64,000 nucleotides of DNA from Verrucomicrobiia bacterium (GTDB taxonomy: Bacteria > Verrucomicrobiota > Verrucomicrobiia > Verrucomicrobiales > DEV007). Shown one piece after another: positions 28,595 to 39,131 of the stretch (position 1 is its first letter; each line of letters starts with the position of its first letter). The DNA is taken from positions 47,075-111,074 of the forward strand of contig JAUIAH010000026.1 of assembly GCA_030425385.1 (NCBI GenBank). The letters are read 5' to 3'. The notes beneath the pieces were generated by a model, which saw nothing but the letters and a program-made list of their open reading frames with translations, was not told where the DNA came from and did no database searches. A program made the position numbers and the translations under genes.

Positions 28595-29716
28595 ATGGCG
28601 AATGAAGACACCTATCGCGTGGCCGTCCTGGGGCACACCGGGCGGGGCAACTATGGACACGGACTAGATACTGTGTGGAAGGACGTGGGCGGGACTCAGG
28701 TGGTCGCCGTGGCCGACGCGGATCCAGAAGGGCTCGAGCAGGCGGTGAATCGGTTAGGCCCAGCGGCGAAAGGTTTCGCGGATTATCGCAAGCTGTTAGA
28801 GGAGATTCGACCCGACCTCGTCTCGATCGCACCTCGTTGGCTGGATCAGCATGCCGCCATGGTCATCGCTGCTGCTGAGGCTGGTGTGAAGGGTATCTAT
28901 TTGGAGAAACCCATGTGCCGGGACCTCGCCGAGGCGGACGCCATGGTCGAGGCATGCGAGAAACATGGCACCAAAGTGGCGATCGCCTTCCAAACACGCT
29001 ACAGCCCCATTCTCCAGCGGGTCAACGATCTCATCGATGACGATGTCATTGGCGAACCCCTCGAATTTCGTGCACGTGGGAAGGAGGATCGCCGCGGCGG
29101 CGGTGAAGATCTATGGGTGTTAGGCTCTCACATGCTGAATCTCGTCCACTATCTGGGCGGCGCTCCTATCTGGTGCAGCGCCCGCGTCTATCAAGATCGC
29201 CAATTGGTCGCGAAAGAGCATGTCGTCGATGGCCCAGAAGGCATCGGTCCCCTGGCAGGAAATCGCCTCACCGCCATGTATGGCTTGGAAAGCGGTGCCA
29301 GCGCCTACTTTGGCTCCTGGCGAGGTCACGGTTCTCGTCCCTCACGCTTTGGCCTTCAAATCTATGGATCTAAAGGGGTGATTGAGATCCACGAGGTGGG
29401 GTATTTGCCCAAGGCGTTTCTGCTAGAGGATCCCAGCTGGTCACCCGGACGCTCGGGGAAATCCTGGGAACCAATCAGTTCTCAGGGACTCGGCAAACCA
29501 GAAACGATTGAAGGCAACAGCCATCATCTTGGAAACGTCGCCGCCTGCGAAGACCTCATCCGCGCGATCACGGGTGACGTGCAGCCAGAAGCTAGTATTT
29601 ATGAAGGTCGGGTGAACACGGAAATGATTGCCGGCGTCTTCGAATCCCACCGCTTGGGGCGCACTGTTTCCCTACCGTTGGAGAACCGCGCCAATCCGCT
29701 CACTCTGCTTTCCTAG
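28595..29716 (+). CDS. Gfo/Idh/MocA family oxidoreductase
   Basis: 373 residues, no signal peptide, so cytoplasmic. The N-terminal Rossmann domain starts YRVAVLGHTGRGNYGHGLD, a variant of GxGxxG. VVAVADADPEGLEQAVNRLG and the conserved EKP motif in GIYLEKPMCRDLAEADAMVE (about residues 100-119) identify the family, which oxidises or isomerises sugars and inositols with NAD(P). The C-terminal beta-sheet domain has GEDLWVLGSHMLNLVHYLGG. It is placed between a GH43-like gene and a PVC dehydrogenase, 11 bases before the latter, which suggests a sugar-oxidation operon. The particular sugar cannot be named. Confidence 0.85.
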   Translation: MANEDTYRVAVLGHTGRGNYGHGLDTVWKDVGGTQVVAVADADPEGLEQAVNRLGPAAKGFADYRKLLEEIRPDLVSIAPRWLDQHAAMVIAAAEAGVKGIYLEKPMCRDLAEADAMVEACEKHGTKVAIAFQTRYSPILQRVNDLIDDDVIGEPLEFRARGKEDRRGGGEDLWVLGSHMLNLVHYLGGAPIWCSARVYQDRQLVAKEHVVDGPEGIGPLAGNRLTAMYGLESGASAYFGSWRGHGSRPSRFGLQIYGSKGVIEIHEVGYLPKAFLLEDPSWSPGRSGKSWEPISSQGLGKPETIEGNSHHLGNVAACEDLIRAITGDVQPEASIYEGRVNTEMIAGVFESHRLGRTVSLPLENRANPLTLLS

Positions 29717-29727
29717 CACAAGCCCTC

Positions 29728-32583
29728 ATGCTGCCTCGCCTCGCCCTCCTTCTCATCTGTGCTTGCGTCACGGCGCACTCCCAAGCACCGCAAGCTGATC
29801 CCTCCGAACTCCCTCGCATTCCTCCCACGGAACCCCATAAGGCCCTTGAGACTTTCTCCATTCGCCCGGGCTACCGCTTGGAATTGATCGCTCACGAGCC
29901 AAACGTCATGGATCCCATCGCCTTCGATTGGGATGCCTCCGGCCGCCTCTTTGTCGTTGAAATGCGAGGATATTCGGAGCGCCGCGACGAGTCTCTGGGG
30001 CGCGTGCGTGTGTTAGAAGATGGTGACGGCGATGGCTTCTACGAAACGAGCCATGTCTTTGCCGAGGGATTGCAATGGCCGACCGGCATTTGCTGCGCGC
30101 GCGGTGGTGTCTACGTCGTGGCCACTCCAGATCTGCTTTATTTCAAAGACACTGATGGCGATCTGCGAGCCGATCAGCGCTCGGTGATCTTCACGGGATT
30201 CTCTCACGGACAGGATCGACTCAACGTGCAAGCCCTTCCGAATAGCCTCCAATGGGGACTCGATGGGCGCATTCACGGAGCCACCTCCCTCAACGGCGCC
30301 CGTTTGCGCCGCCCCGATCAAGCAGAATCGGAGGCACTAGTATTGCGGGGACGCGACTTCTCCTTTGACCCTAACACCCATGCACTTCGAGCCGAGATTG
30401 GCGGTGGTCAGTACGGCATGACGCTCGATGACTGGGGAAACAAGTTTCTTTGTAGCAACTCAAATCACATGCGTTGGGTCGCCTACCCAGAAGGCGAACG
30501 CGATCTCCCCACTCCCGTCGTCGATATCCCCGACGATGGCGCCGCAGCTGAGGTGTTCCGCTTGAGTCCTGACGAGCCTTGGCGTTTGGTGAGGACTCGC
30601 TGGCGGCTCGCGGGCGAGGTACCAGGCCCCGTGGAAGGTGGCGGACGCGTCTCTGGATACTTCACGTCGGCCACGGGAATCACCCATCACCAAGGGGAAC
30701 TCATTACCGCAGACGTGGGCAGCAACTTGGTACATCACAAAACCCTCGACTGGTCTGCTAGAGTTCAGCCCATCGCAAGACGCCTACCGGACGAAGCGAA
30801 TCGCGAGATGCTGGCCAGCCGAGACAATTGGTTCCGCCCCTGCTTCTTGCGCACCGGTCCCGAGGGCGCGCTTTACCTCGCCGACATGTATCGCGAAGTG
30901 ATCGAGCATCCCTGGTCGTTACCTGAGGGCATCAAGAAGCATCTCGATCTCAATGCGGGCTTCGATCGCGGGCGCATCTACCGCATTCTCCCCGTCGATT
31001 CAGCCCGCCACATGCCAACTCCCTTGGCTGAAGGGTCCACATCGGCCTGGTTGGCGACCCTTGGAAGCCCCATTTCCTGGGAGCGGCGCACGGCCGCTCG
31101 CCTCCTTCACGAGAACCCCACGCCAGAAGCGATCCATGGCTTCCGCCAACACTTGCATTCACCTCAACCAGAGACTCGCGTATTGGCAGTGCACGCGTTG
31201 GCGAATCACGACGCCTTCACCGCCACGGATCTCACTACAGCCATGCGTGACCGCGACCCATGGGTTCGCGTCGCCGCCATCGCGCGCAGCAGTCCAGAGG
31301 AGCTGGTTTCGCACATGCGCAAGGCACTCGCCGATTCGGATCCTCGAGTGCGCTTTCGCGCATTGTTAGCCTTCCCTAAACAAGCATCTCCCAGCAAGGA
31401 CCTTCTCCGACAACTGGCAGCACTCGCCCCCCAGGACTCCTGGTGTCGCGCCGCCTGGCGACGCGCCATGAAGCCTCACGCGCCTTCACTGGTCCTTGCG
31501 ATGGCAACGTCCACCACCACGATTCCCGCCCCATTGCTCGTCATCGCCGCCCAGACAGCTCCCAGCGCCGAGGCGTATGGGCACCTATCGCCCGCTGACC
31601 AACGTCTGTATCTCCAAGCGGCTGCCATTGCTGGCCAAGACATCCGATCATTGCTCGAGACCAAGGAAAGGACGCGCCTCTTGGACGCGCATCTCGCACG
31701 CGTGCGCCTCCGCGACCGCCCCATCGCAGAGCGCCTCGAAAGCCTTGAATGGATCCGAGCGCTTGCCGACGAGGAGACGACGCAGTCACTCCTCCCCCTC
31801 CTCGCAGAATCCTCTGAGGACGCATTCATCTCGCCATTGATCAAGCTTCTTGTCCCCCTTCCGTCATTTGACCTACCCAAGGCGCTTCTCGATCCCTGGC
31901 AGGCATGGTCCACCCCCATTCAGACAGAGATCATTGCCCACTGCTTGGGAAGAGACCCTCACATCCTCGCCCTGTTCGACCGGATCGACGCGGGGATCAT
32001 CCGACGCTCGGCCCTGACAACCGGTCAGGTGGCGTCCTTACAGAATCACCGCAATCGAACGGTGGCTTTCCGCGCGCGTTCTCTCTTCGTGCCCAAGACA
32101 AAAGTCGAGCGCGAAACTGCCGTGATGGCGGCCCGCCCCGCCCTTGCTCTCGCAGGAGATGCCGCCGCTGGGAAGCAACACTACACCGTGCGCTGCGCAT
32201 CCTGCCATGAGCCCAATGCTGAGGGAAAGACGCTTGGCCCCGCCCGAAAAGCACTAAGGGCAAATGGAAAGGAACGCCTGTTGATCAACCTCATCGATCC
32301 CAATCGTGAAGTCTTGCCCAGCTACTTTGCTTCCGTTGCCCAACGGCATGATGGCACCAGTGTGAGTGGCATTCTTCTCTCTGAGAATGCCAAGAGCATC
32401 ACGATTCGTCAGCCTCTCGGTGTGGATATCACCTTGCCGCGTTCAGAGATCTCGGAGATCCTCACTGAACAACACTCCGCCATGCCCGAAGGGCTCGAAG
32501 CAGGCTTGAGCGCGCAAGATCTGGCCGATCTCCTCGCTTATGTGACTGACGGACTCCTAGAGGACAAAGACAGGGGCCCCTAA
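29728..32583 (+). CDS. PVC-type haem-binding membrane-bound dehydrogenase with HEAT repeats and cytochrome c
   Basis: 951 residues with signal peptide ([20 protein letters not shown]). A propeller of the PVC dehydrogenase type spans about 45-440: [68 protein letters not shown]. Helical HEAT-like repeats cover about 440-800 ([29 protein letters not shown]). A single haem c site, [20 protein letters not shown], lies near 822, followed by ~120 residues with [17 protein letters not shown]. It shares its order with the dehydrogenase part of the 21267-25961 fusion. It is probably a periplasmic sugar dehydrogenase. The 3' end overlaps the convergent enolase-family gene by 27 bases. Confidence 0.84.
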   Translation: MLPRLALLLICACVTAHSQAPQADPSELPRIPPTEPHKALETFSIRPGYRLELIAHEPNVMDPIAFDWDASGRLFVVEMRGYSERRDESLGRVRVLEDGDGDGFYETSHVFAEGLQWPTGICCARGGVYVVATPDLLYFKDTDGDLRADQRSVIFTGFSHGQDRLNVQALPNSLQWGLDGRIHGATSLNGARLRRPDQAESEALVLRGRDFSFDPNTHALRAEIGGGQYGMTLDDWGNKFLCSNSNHMRWVAYPEGERDLPTPVVDIPDDGAAAEVFRLSPDEPWRLVRTRWRLAGEVPGPVEGGGRVSGYFTSATGITHHQGELITADVGSNLVHHKTLDWSARVQPIARRLPDEANREMLASRDNWFRPCFLRTGPEGALYLADMYREVIEHPWSLPEGIKKHLDLNAGFDRGRIYRILPVDSARHMPTPLAEGSTSAWLATLGSPISWERRTAARLLHENPTPEAIHGFRQHLHSPQPETRVLAVHALANHDAFTATDLTTAMRDRDPWVRVAAIARSSPEELVSHMRKALADSDPRVRFRALLAFPKQASPSKDLLRQLAALAPQDSWCRAAWRRAMKPHAPSLVLAMATSTTTIPAPLLVIAAQTAPSAEAYGHLSPADQRLYLQAAAIAGQDIRSLLETKERTRLLDAHLARVRLRDRPIAERLESLEWIRALADEETTQSLLPLLAESSEDAFISPLIKLLVPLPSFDLPKALLDPWQAWSTPIQTEIIAHCLGRDPHILALFDRIDAGIIRRSALTTGQVASLQNHRNRTVAFRARSLFVPKTKVERETAVMAARPALALAGDAAAGKQHYTVRCASCHEPNAEGKTLGPARKALRANGKERLLINLIDPNREVLPSYFASVAQRHDGTSVSGILLSENAKSITIRQPLGVDITLPRSEISEILTEQHSAMPEGLEAGLSAQDLADLLAYVTDGLLEDKDRGP

Positions 32584-33657
32584 CACCTCCAATCGCGGTT
32601 CGATACCCAATCCGGGATCGGTAGACGCAGCCATACGCCCTTGCACCCGCTGTGGAGCACCCGTCGCGATGCTCTTCGTCACATAGCTATTGAAGTCCGT
32701 GGAGGTGAATAGCAAATTGGGCGGCGTGCTGTGCGCCAGGTGAGCGATGGCCGCCGTCACGATATCGCCTCCCCAGGTATCCTCGATAGTCATGGCGATG
32801 CCCATGGCCACACAGACATCACGAATCTCACGGGCCTTTGTTAGGCCTCCCAGCTTGGAGATCTTCACATTGATCACGTCCATGGCTTGATCATGCACCG
32901 CCCGCAATAATTCAGGGATATTGTAGATGCTCTCATCCAGCACAAAGGGATGATCCGTTTTCCGACGGATCGAGAGGCATTCCTCGTAGGTATCACAGGG
33001 CTGTTCAATGAAGACATCAAGATCCTTCACTCCCCTCACCACGCGCATCGCATCTTTCATAAGCCAACCGGTGTTGGCGTCTGCGACGAGCACATCGCCC
33101 TTCTCCATCAACTGGGACACCGCGTGGATCCGTTCAATATCCACCTCGGGATCCCCGCCGACCTTTAATTGAAAGCGACGATAGCCTTCCTCCCGATAGC
33201 CCGCCACCTTTGCCGCCATGGCTTCGGGAGACTCCTGAGAGATAGCGCGATAGAGAACATGATCTTCGCCAAAGCGTCCGCCTAACAAGTGGCAGATGGG
33301 TTGCCCCGACGCCTTGCCTAACAAATCCCAACAAGCCACATCAATGGCAGACTTGGCGTAAGGATGGCCTTTGAGAGCACGATCCATGGCTTGGTAGATC
33401 ACGGAAGGCTGCCGCGGATCCAGCCCCTTGAGATGCGGTGCCAACTCGGCAATGCCCGCACGCGCCCCCGCCGCAAAGGATGGCAGATAGACGGATCCCA
33501 ACGGACACACTTCGCCATAGCCGACAAGCCCGCTGTCCGTCTCTATGGCGACCACCGTGCTGTCAAACACCTCGACGGACTTGCCGCCAGACCATTGGTA
33601 GCTGCCCTCGTGCAAGGGAAGGTCCACCTGATAAACGGAAACGCGTGTGATCTTCAT
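32557..33657 (-). CDS. Enolase-superfamily cis-3-hydroxy-L-proline dehydratase-like protein
   Basis: 366 residues, cytoplasmic. The N-terminal capping domain begins [20 protein letters not shown] and has [14 protein letters not shown]. The barrel carries [16 protein letters not shown] (Lys base), [30 protein letters not shown] and HPFVLDESI (three metal ligands Asp, Glu, Asp), then [20 protein letters not shown] (second Lys) and [20 protein letters not shown]. The last pattern is characteristic of the cis-3-hydroxy-L-proline dehydratase subgroup of the mandelate racemase/muconate lactonizing group, which makes delta-1-pyrroline-2-carboxylate. Collagen or hydroxyproline catabolism is a possible role, but no transporter or reductase is adjacent. 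It is divergent from the Hsp70 gene at 33703. Confidence 0.78.
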   Translation of the reverse strand: MKITRVSVYQVDLPLHEGSYQWSGGKSVEVFDSTVVAIETDSGLVGYGEVCPLGSVYLPSFAAGARAGIAELAPHLKGLDPRQPSVIYQAMDRALKGHPYAKSAIDVACWDLLGKASGQPICHLLGGRFGEDHVLYRAISQESPEAMAAKVAGYREEGYRRFQLKVGGDPEVDIERIHAVSQLMEKGDVLVADANTGWLMKDAMRVVRGVKDLDVFIEQPCDTYEECLSIRRKTDHPFVLDESIYNIPELLRAVHDQAMDVINVKISKLGGLTKAREIRDVCVAMGIAMTIEDTWGGDIVTAAIAHLAHSTPPNLLFTSTDFNSYVTKSIATGAPQRVQGRMAASTDPGLGIEPRLEVLGAPVFVL

Positions 33658-33702
33658 GGGATTGAGATTTGTCTCACGATCGATCCCGCGTAAAGCCTTC
33701 TC

Positions 33703-35496
33703 ATGGCCATTCTCGGAATCGATCTCGGTACCACTAATTCACTCGTCGGCACGGTGGATGCTGGTTTTCCCATCCTGCTCGCCAACGCGGAGGGCCAACG
33801 TTCGATTCCGTCTGCTATCGCCTTTCCGTCCGACGGTGAACCCATCGTTGGGCGCGCAGCCCTGCGCCAACGCGCACTCGCACCCGAGCGTGTGATCACT
33901 TCCGTCAAACGCCTGATGGGCAAGCGCCTGGCGGAGGTGGATCCAGCCACCGTGGCCTATCCTCTGACATCCGCACATGATGATTCTGTAAGGATCGTGA
34001 TCGACGACCGCGCATGGAGCCCGGAAGAACTATCCGCTCTCATCCTCCGCACCCTCAAGGAAACGGCCGAGAACGCCATGGGATCGACCTTGGAACAAGC
34101 CGTCATTACCGTGCCCGCCTACTTCAACGATGCACAACGCCAAGCCACCAAACAGGCTGGGATGCTCGCAGGACTTTCCGTACAACGCATCGTCAATGAA
34201 CCCACCGCAGCCGCCCTCGCCTTTGGGCTGCATCAGTCGAAATCACGAGCCAAGATCGCCGTCTATGATCTCGGCGGCGGCACTTTCGACATCTCCATTC
34301 TGGAAATCAACGATGGGCTCTTCCATGTGCTCGCCACCAATGGGGACACGCACCTCGGTGGTGATGATATTGATAGAGCCCTTGCCGAACATCTCTGGGC
34401 ATCCCACGCAGCCGACCGAAGCGAATTGAGCCAGCAGCAGCCTGACATTCAGATCAAACTTTATGAAGCAGCAGAGCAGGCTAAGATCGCCCTGACGGAA
34501 ACATCCACGCATACGGTTCGCCTCCCATTCCTTCAAGAAGGCGTTCATTTGGAAACCCTCGTAGACCGCGAGGTGCTCGCGACGTGTGCCCAGCCCTTTC
34601 TGGAACGTACACGCCCACTCTGCCTGCGGGCTCTCCACGACGCGGGCCTCTCCTTGGACGATCTCGATGAAGTGCTGCTCGTCGGCGGATCGACCCGCAT
34701 GCCGGCGGTGCGCGCCTTCGCCACGGAACTCTTCGAACGCGAAGTGAACACCACTCAGAATCCCGATGAAACCGTGGCCAAAGGGGCGGTGATTCAAGGG
34801 GGCATCCTGTCAGGATCCTTGCAAGACATGGTCTTGTTAGACATCACGCCGCTTTCTCTCGGCATCGAAAGCTTCGGCGGGCTCATGAACGTTATCATCC
34901 CACGCAATACGACCATCCCCACCAAGGCAGGCGAAATGTTCACCAATGCCGTGGCCGATCAATCGTCCATGCTCGTACGCGTGCTGCAAGGGGAACGCGA
35001 GATGGCGCGCGACAATTGGGAACTCGGACAAATCAGCGTGCCCTTCGAAGCCGGTCCGAAAGGCAGCGCGCGCATCGGCGTCCAATTTAAGATTGATGAG
35101 AATGGCATTCTCGAAGTTCTCGCCCGCGATACCAAGACGAACCAAGACACCGTCCTGGAGATCCAGCATGCCGCGGTCGACGTCGCGGACCAACGCGTAG
35201 AAGCCATGATCGCCGAATCTGTGGATCACGCTTTCGATGACATGAGCGAGCGCCAATTCACCGAAGCCAAACTCAAAAGCGACGAATTGCTCCCCGCCGT
35301 CGATCAGGCCCTCGCCCTCGTGGGCGATCATTTGACGTCAGAAGATCGCCAAGCCATCGAGGCCGCCGCCGAGGAGGTCAAAGGTGCCTTACAAAGCGGC
35401 GAATTGGCCAGACTCAAGAAAGCCAACGCCGCTCTTGACGAGGCAACGCAAGAACTCGCGGCGCTCCTCATGCAACAAGCTCTCGAGCAAGCGTAG
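33703..35496 (+). CDS. DnaK-like Hsp70 chaperone
   Basis: 597 residues. All Hsp70 ATPase signatures are present: [19 protein letters not shown] at the N-terminus, [20 protein letters not shown] at about 185 and [20 protein letters not shown] at about 325. The substrate-binding beta domain ([40 protein letters not shown]) and a shortened helical lid (about 500-597) follow, so unlike the Hsp70 at 53668 this one is complete. It is smaller than housekeeping DnaK (about 640) and lacks its usual C-terminal tail, so it may be a second Hsp70 or HscA-like. Its neighbour hslO, convergent and 22 bases away, is also a chaperone. There is no J-protein or GrpE next to it. Confidence 0.88.
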   Translation: MAILGIDLGTTNSLVGTVDAGFPILLANAEGQRSIPSAIAFPSDGEPIVGRAALRQRALAPERVITSVKRLMGKRLAEVDPATVAYPLTSAHDDSVRIVIDDRAWSPEELSALILRTLKETAENAMGSTLEQAVITVPAYFNDAQRQATKQAGMLAGLSVQRIVNEPTAAALAFGLHQSKSRAKIAVYDLGGGTFDISILEINDGLFHVLATNGDTHLGGDDIDRALAEHLWASHAADRSELSQQQPDIQIKLYEAAEQAKIALTETSTHTVRLPFLQEGVHLETLVDREVLATCAQPFLERTRPLCLRALHDAGLSLDDLDEVLLVGGSTRMPAVRAFATELFEREVNTTQNPDETVAKGAVIQGGILSGSLQDMVLLDITPLSLGIESFGGLMNVIIPRNTTIPTKAGEMFTNAVADQSSMLVRVLQGEREMARDNWELGQISVPFEAGPKGSARIGVQFKIDENGILEVLARDTKTNQDTVLEIQHAAVDVADQRVEAMIAESVDHAFDDMSERQFTEAKLKSDELLPAVDQALALVGDHLTSEDRQAIEAAAEEVKGALQSGELARLKKANAALDEATQELAALLMQQALEQA

Positions 35497-35518
35497 AGGT
35501 TCGACTTGCGCAGGCCCC

Positions 35519-36361
35519 TCAGTGTTCTGCTAGGTAGGTTTCCAACACCGAGCGCTCTAACGGAAAACGCGCACCGCAGCGCGGGCATTGGATGCGAATG
35601 ACCTCTTCGCCATCATATAGTTCGTCCACCAGTTCAGGAGAGAAAGAGGCCATCGTCGGCAGGATCCGTTCGAGATCACAACCACAGTGATAGCGATAGA
35701 AGCGCTTCTCCAGCAAGCGTAAGGTTTCTTCCTGATCGAGGGTGCGGATGGTTTCATCCGTGAGGGCGCGCAGCCAAGCTTCATCGCAATCTGGCTGCGC
35801 GGACACCATGACAAAGTCCTCCACTCCGTGCCGGAAGAAACGTGTGAGACGTTGTTCGCTCTGTGTAAAGAATTTCTCTGCGATGCGGAAGAGGTCGCAC
35901 CCCTCAAACTCAATGACACTTTGGCGAATCCCTACTTGGGGATCGCGAATCTGCGTGATGAATCGATTGCGCTCGGCCACACGGATGTCCTCCGTAAAGG
36001 CACGCCCCGCCACGCGTTCACCCTGACTGTTTCCTGTGACGAAGAGGTTGAAGAGGGGCTCCTGGAAATTGATGGTCCATGCGGCATCTTCGTCCCACGG
36101 GCGCGAGGCGAGATAGAGTGTGAGGGCTGCCAGAGCATCCTTCAAAGGCTGATCAATCTCGGGCACCAGTCGCATACCATGCTGCATGAGATGGAGGTAG
36201 TGATCGACATAGAGGGGCTCAAACGCCGCCCGAACCGCGAGGGCATTCCGTTCCCTGACAAAGTAGCTACGCACTTCAACTTTCGTTTCCTCAACTGGCT
36301 CGTGTTTCACGTCGGCATCCAAGCACAGCATGGCCGCCCTGGCCACCACCGCTGGCGGCAT
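35519..36361 (-). CDS. hslO: Hsp33 redox-regulated chaperonin
   Basis: 280 residues from the ATG at 36361, which has GAGG 5 bases upstream; a GTG at 36367 is in frame. The N-terminal substrate-binding domain includes EVRSYFVRERNALAVRAAFE and DHYLHLMQHGMRLVPE. The C-terminal zinc redox switch is seen as RYHCGCDLERIL (CxC) and IRIQCPRCGARFPL (CxxC). Hsp33 is activated by oxidative stress when these four cysteines lose zinc and form disulfides; the holdase then protects unfolding proteins. It is convergent with the DnaK-like gene and divergent from the PQQ dehydrogenase gene (56 bases between starts). Confidence 0.88.
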   Translation of the reverse strand: MPPAVVARAAMLCLDADVKHEPVEETKVEVRSYFVRERNALAVRAAFEPLYVDHYLHLMQHGMRLVPEIDQPLKDALAALTLYLASRPWDEDAAWTINFQEPLFNLFVTGNSQGERVAGRAFTEDIRVAERNRFITQIRDPQVGIRQSVIEFEGCDLFRIAEKFFTQSEQRLTRFFRHGVEDFVMVSAQPDCDEAWLRALTDETIRTLDQEETLRLLEKRFYRYHCGCDLERILPTMASFSPELVDELYDGEEVIRIQCPRCGARFPLERSVLETYLAEH

Positions 36362-36417
36362 TTGCACCTCACTGCTTGCCTTGATACTCTTTCCTGATCC
36401 TCACACCCTCCCTCGCC

Positions 36418-39003
36418 GTGCACCTCCATCAGTCTCCCGTTGGCATCATCAGCTTGCTCGCACTCATCAACCTTACCCACGCCGCTCCCATCACCCGCGT
36501 GGCCAATGACACCCTTCGCCTCCCGGCCACACTGCCGCAGGGTTCTTTCAAGACGGAGGTCGCCTTTGAAGGCGTCCGTTTCACGCGCCCCGTAGGGATC
36601 GTGACGCCTCCCGGGGAGACCCGGCGCCTCTTCATCCTAGAACAGCGAGGAGTCATCTCCGTGATTCCTGATCTGGAGGCTCCGCAGAAAGAGACCTTTC
36701 TCGATCTCTCGGCCGACACAGCTTTCCAAGGAGAGTCCGGTCTCCTTGGGCTCGCCTTTCATCCACAGTATGCCTCGAACCGCACCTTCTATGTGTTCTA
36801 CACGACGCGGATCGATGGCCAACGCATCCAGCGGGTGGCTCGATTCCTGACAGACTCACAGAATGCGAATCGCGCGCTCCGCGATTCTGAACAACCCCTG
36901 ATCGATCAGGTGGACGAGGCGAGCAATCACAATGGCGGCGACTTGCACTTCGGGCCGGATGGCTATCTCTACATCGCTCTGGGTGATGAAGGGGGCGCCA
37001 ATGATCGTTATGATAATGGACGATTCCTCGATCGCGATTTCTTCGCCGCCATTGCTCGGATCGATGTGGACAAGCTTCCTGGTAGTTTGCCACCCAATGC
37101 GCATCCGGCGGTTTATCCTGACACCTACACCATCCCGCCCGACAACCCCTTCATTGGGACCACGACATTTCTGGGAAATTCCGTAAACCCTGAAGAGGTG
37201 CGAACCGAATTCTGGGCCGTCGGGTTGCGGAATCCTTGGCGGATGCATTTCGATCAGGCCACGGGGAGACTCTACGTCGGCGATGTGGGACAGAGCAGTC
37301 GCGAAGAGATCAATGTGATCGAGCGTGGGAAACACTACGGCTGGAGTTATCGTGAGGGCACTCGCAGATTCACCAGTGGACCCGGACGGGCCAATGAACC
37401 GGATACGTTTACCCCTGCTGAACCACTCTGGGATTACCCGAGATCAGAAGGCGTCTCGGTCACCGGAGGCGTCGTTTATCGTGGCGAAGCGCACACGGAA
37501 CTCTATGAGGCCTACCTCTTTGGCGACTACGGATCCGGGCGCATCTGGGCCTTGCACGAGAACGACGATGACAGTGTGAGGGTCGAGGAGATTGCGAGCG
37601 ATGACAGTATCAGCGCCTTCGGTCTCGACCCGCGAAATGGAGACGTGCTCTTCTGCGCCTACGACACAGGAGACGTGAAACGCATTGCCCGGCGCAGTAG
37701 CGGATTCACCCTGCTCATTCCCCAGAAGCTCTCGCAGACAGGGGCCTTCTCCGACTTGGAAACGCTCACCCCTGAAGTGGGCATCGTTCCCTACGAACCC
37801 AGAGTGCCATTCTGGTCTGATGGCGCAGACAAACAACGCTGGTTCTCAGTGCCTGACATTGATGCTACCATCGACTTTCATCCAGAAGAACCCTGGACGT
37901 TTCCTGTCGGCACCACCTGGATCAAGCACTTTGAGCTAGGCGGGAGCCGCCTGGAGACGCGTTTTCTGGTGAAGACGGATGAGGGCAGTTATGGCCTCAC
38001 CTACGCGTGGAATGAGGCGCAGACGGACGCAGACCTCGTGGATGCCGAGGGAGAAACGCGTCTCTTGGCGGTCAACGAACCCCAAGGCGTGCGGGAGCAA
38101 CCATGGACCTTTCCCAGTCGGAACGCCTGCCGCGCGTGCCACACCCGCACCGCCGGGCATGCTCTCAGTTTCCACACGGCTCAACTCCACCGTGACTACG
38201 CCTACCCGGAAGAGACCGCTAACCAGTTGGCAGCTCTGTCAGACGCCGGTTACTTCAGCGCGCCGCTTCCAGCGCTCGATACCTTGCCAGCTTTGGCGTC
38301 ATCTACCGACAATTCGCAATCACTTGAGGCGCGTGCTCGAGCCTACCTGGCGACCAACTGTGCCCAGTGCCATCAACCGGGAGGACCAGCCCTTGGGTTC
38401 TGGGATGCGAGGGCGCACGTGCCTCTTGAAGAGACGGGCATCATCAAGGGGATGCTAGTCAACAACTTGGGAGATGCGGATTATCAAGTCGTTCATCCGG
38501 GCCGACCAGAGCGTTCCATGATCTTCAGTCGGCTCTTGAGACAAGAAGGCCTGCCTCCCATGCCGCCGCTCGCTACCCATCAGATCGATGCCGACGGCGT
38601 CGCCTTGATCGAGGCATGGATTCGCTCTCTAGGAGGCGGATATGATTCCTGGGCGGAGACCTTTGGCCAGGCAATGGCGCTATCGGATCCTAGCACCGAT
38701 GCGGATCGCGATGGGGCGTCGAATTTCTCCGAATACCTCGCCGACACGCATCCCCTTCGGCCGGAGGACCGCTGGCTACCGGCCCTTGAGCACCCTACCC
38801 GTGATGGCCGCTACCTGCTCGTCCCCAGAGCCGAGCGCGCCCGCATCGAGATCGAGCGCAGCGTCGACGCAGCCCATTGGGAACCATGGAAACCTCAGGC
38901 AGACACCATAGAATCCTTGCCTAACGGAACGCAACGGATCCGCTTGTCAGAGGACGCTCCCCGCGCCTTCCACCGCTTTCGGCTCTTGGAAGTGGATCGG
39001 TGA
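36418..39003 (+). CDS. Secreted PQQ-type sugar dehydrogenase with cytochrome c domain
   Basis: 861 residues from a GTG at 36418; no in-frame ATG gives a signal peptide, while this start gives IISLLALINLTHAAPI. Residues about 35-430 form the soluble glucose dehydrogenase propeller: RLFILEQRGVISVIPDLEAP, GLAFHPQYASNRTFYVFYTT, NHNGGDLHFGPDGYLYIALG, VGLRNPWRMHFDQATGRLYV, DVGQSSREEINVIERGKHYG. A C-terminal region then carries two haem c motifs: NACRACHTRTAGHALSF near 571 and TNCAQCHQPGGPALGF near 647. The end has DADRDGASNFSEYLADTHPL and the shared tail (SVDAAHWEPW...FHRFRLLEVD). It probably oxidises a sugar in the periplasm and passes electrons to its own haems. Confidence 0.85.
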   Translation: MHLHQSPVGIISLLALINLTHAAPITRVANDTLRLPATLPQGSFKTEVAFEGVRFTRPVGIVTPPGETRRLFILEQRGVISVIPDLEAPQKETFLDLSADTAFQGESGLLGLAFHPQYASNRTFYVFYTTRIDGQRIQRVARFLTDSQNANRALRDSEQPLIDQVDEASNHNGGDLHFGPDGYLYIALGDEGGANDRYDNGRFLDRDFFAAIARIDVDKLPGSLPPNAHPAVYPDTYTIPPDNPFIGTTTFLGNSVNPEEVRTEFWAVGLRNPWRMHFDQATGRLYVGDVGQSSREEINVIERGKHYGWSYREGTRRFTSGPGRANEPDTFTPAEPLWDYPRSEGVSVTGGVVYRGEAHTELYEAYLFGDYGSGRIWALHENDDDSVRVEEIASDDSISAFGLDPRNGDVLFCAYDTGDVKRIARRSSGFTLLIPQKLSQTGAFSDLETLTPEVGIVPYEPRVPFWSDGADKQRWFSVPDIDATIDFHPEEPWTFPVGTTWIKHFELGGSRLETRFLVKTDEGSYGLTYAWNEAQTDADLVDAEGETRLLAVNEPQGVREQPWTFPSRNACRACHTRTAGHALSFHTAQLHRDYAYPEETANQLAALSDAGYFSAPLPALDTLPALASSTDNSQSLEARARAYLATNCAQCHQPGGPALGFWDARAHVPLEETGIIKGMLVNNLGDADYQVVHPGRPERSMIFSRLLRQEGLPPMPPLATHQIDADGVALIEAWIRSLGGGYDSWAETFGQAMALSDPSTDADRDGASNFSEYLADTHPLRPEDRWLPALEHPTRDGRYLLVPRAERARIEIERSVDAAHWEPWKPQADTIESLPNGTQRIRLSEDAPRAFHRFRLLEVDR

Positions 39004-39131
39004 CGACGGGCATTCGGCGCAGAAGGGGCGCCCAACGAGTGCAAGGGCGCATAGGTGGTTTTCCGGTGTGACGAACACCGATCGCATGCTAGCTTCCCGC
39101 CGTTGCCGTCGGACGGCCGTTTCTTCATTTC

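Noticed and set aside
39060..39125. GC-rich inverted sequence before the kinase gene as terminator
   Set aside because: Possible stems have either a one-base loop or only five pairs, and the T-rich part is weak; I could not support it.
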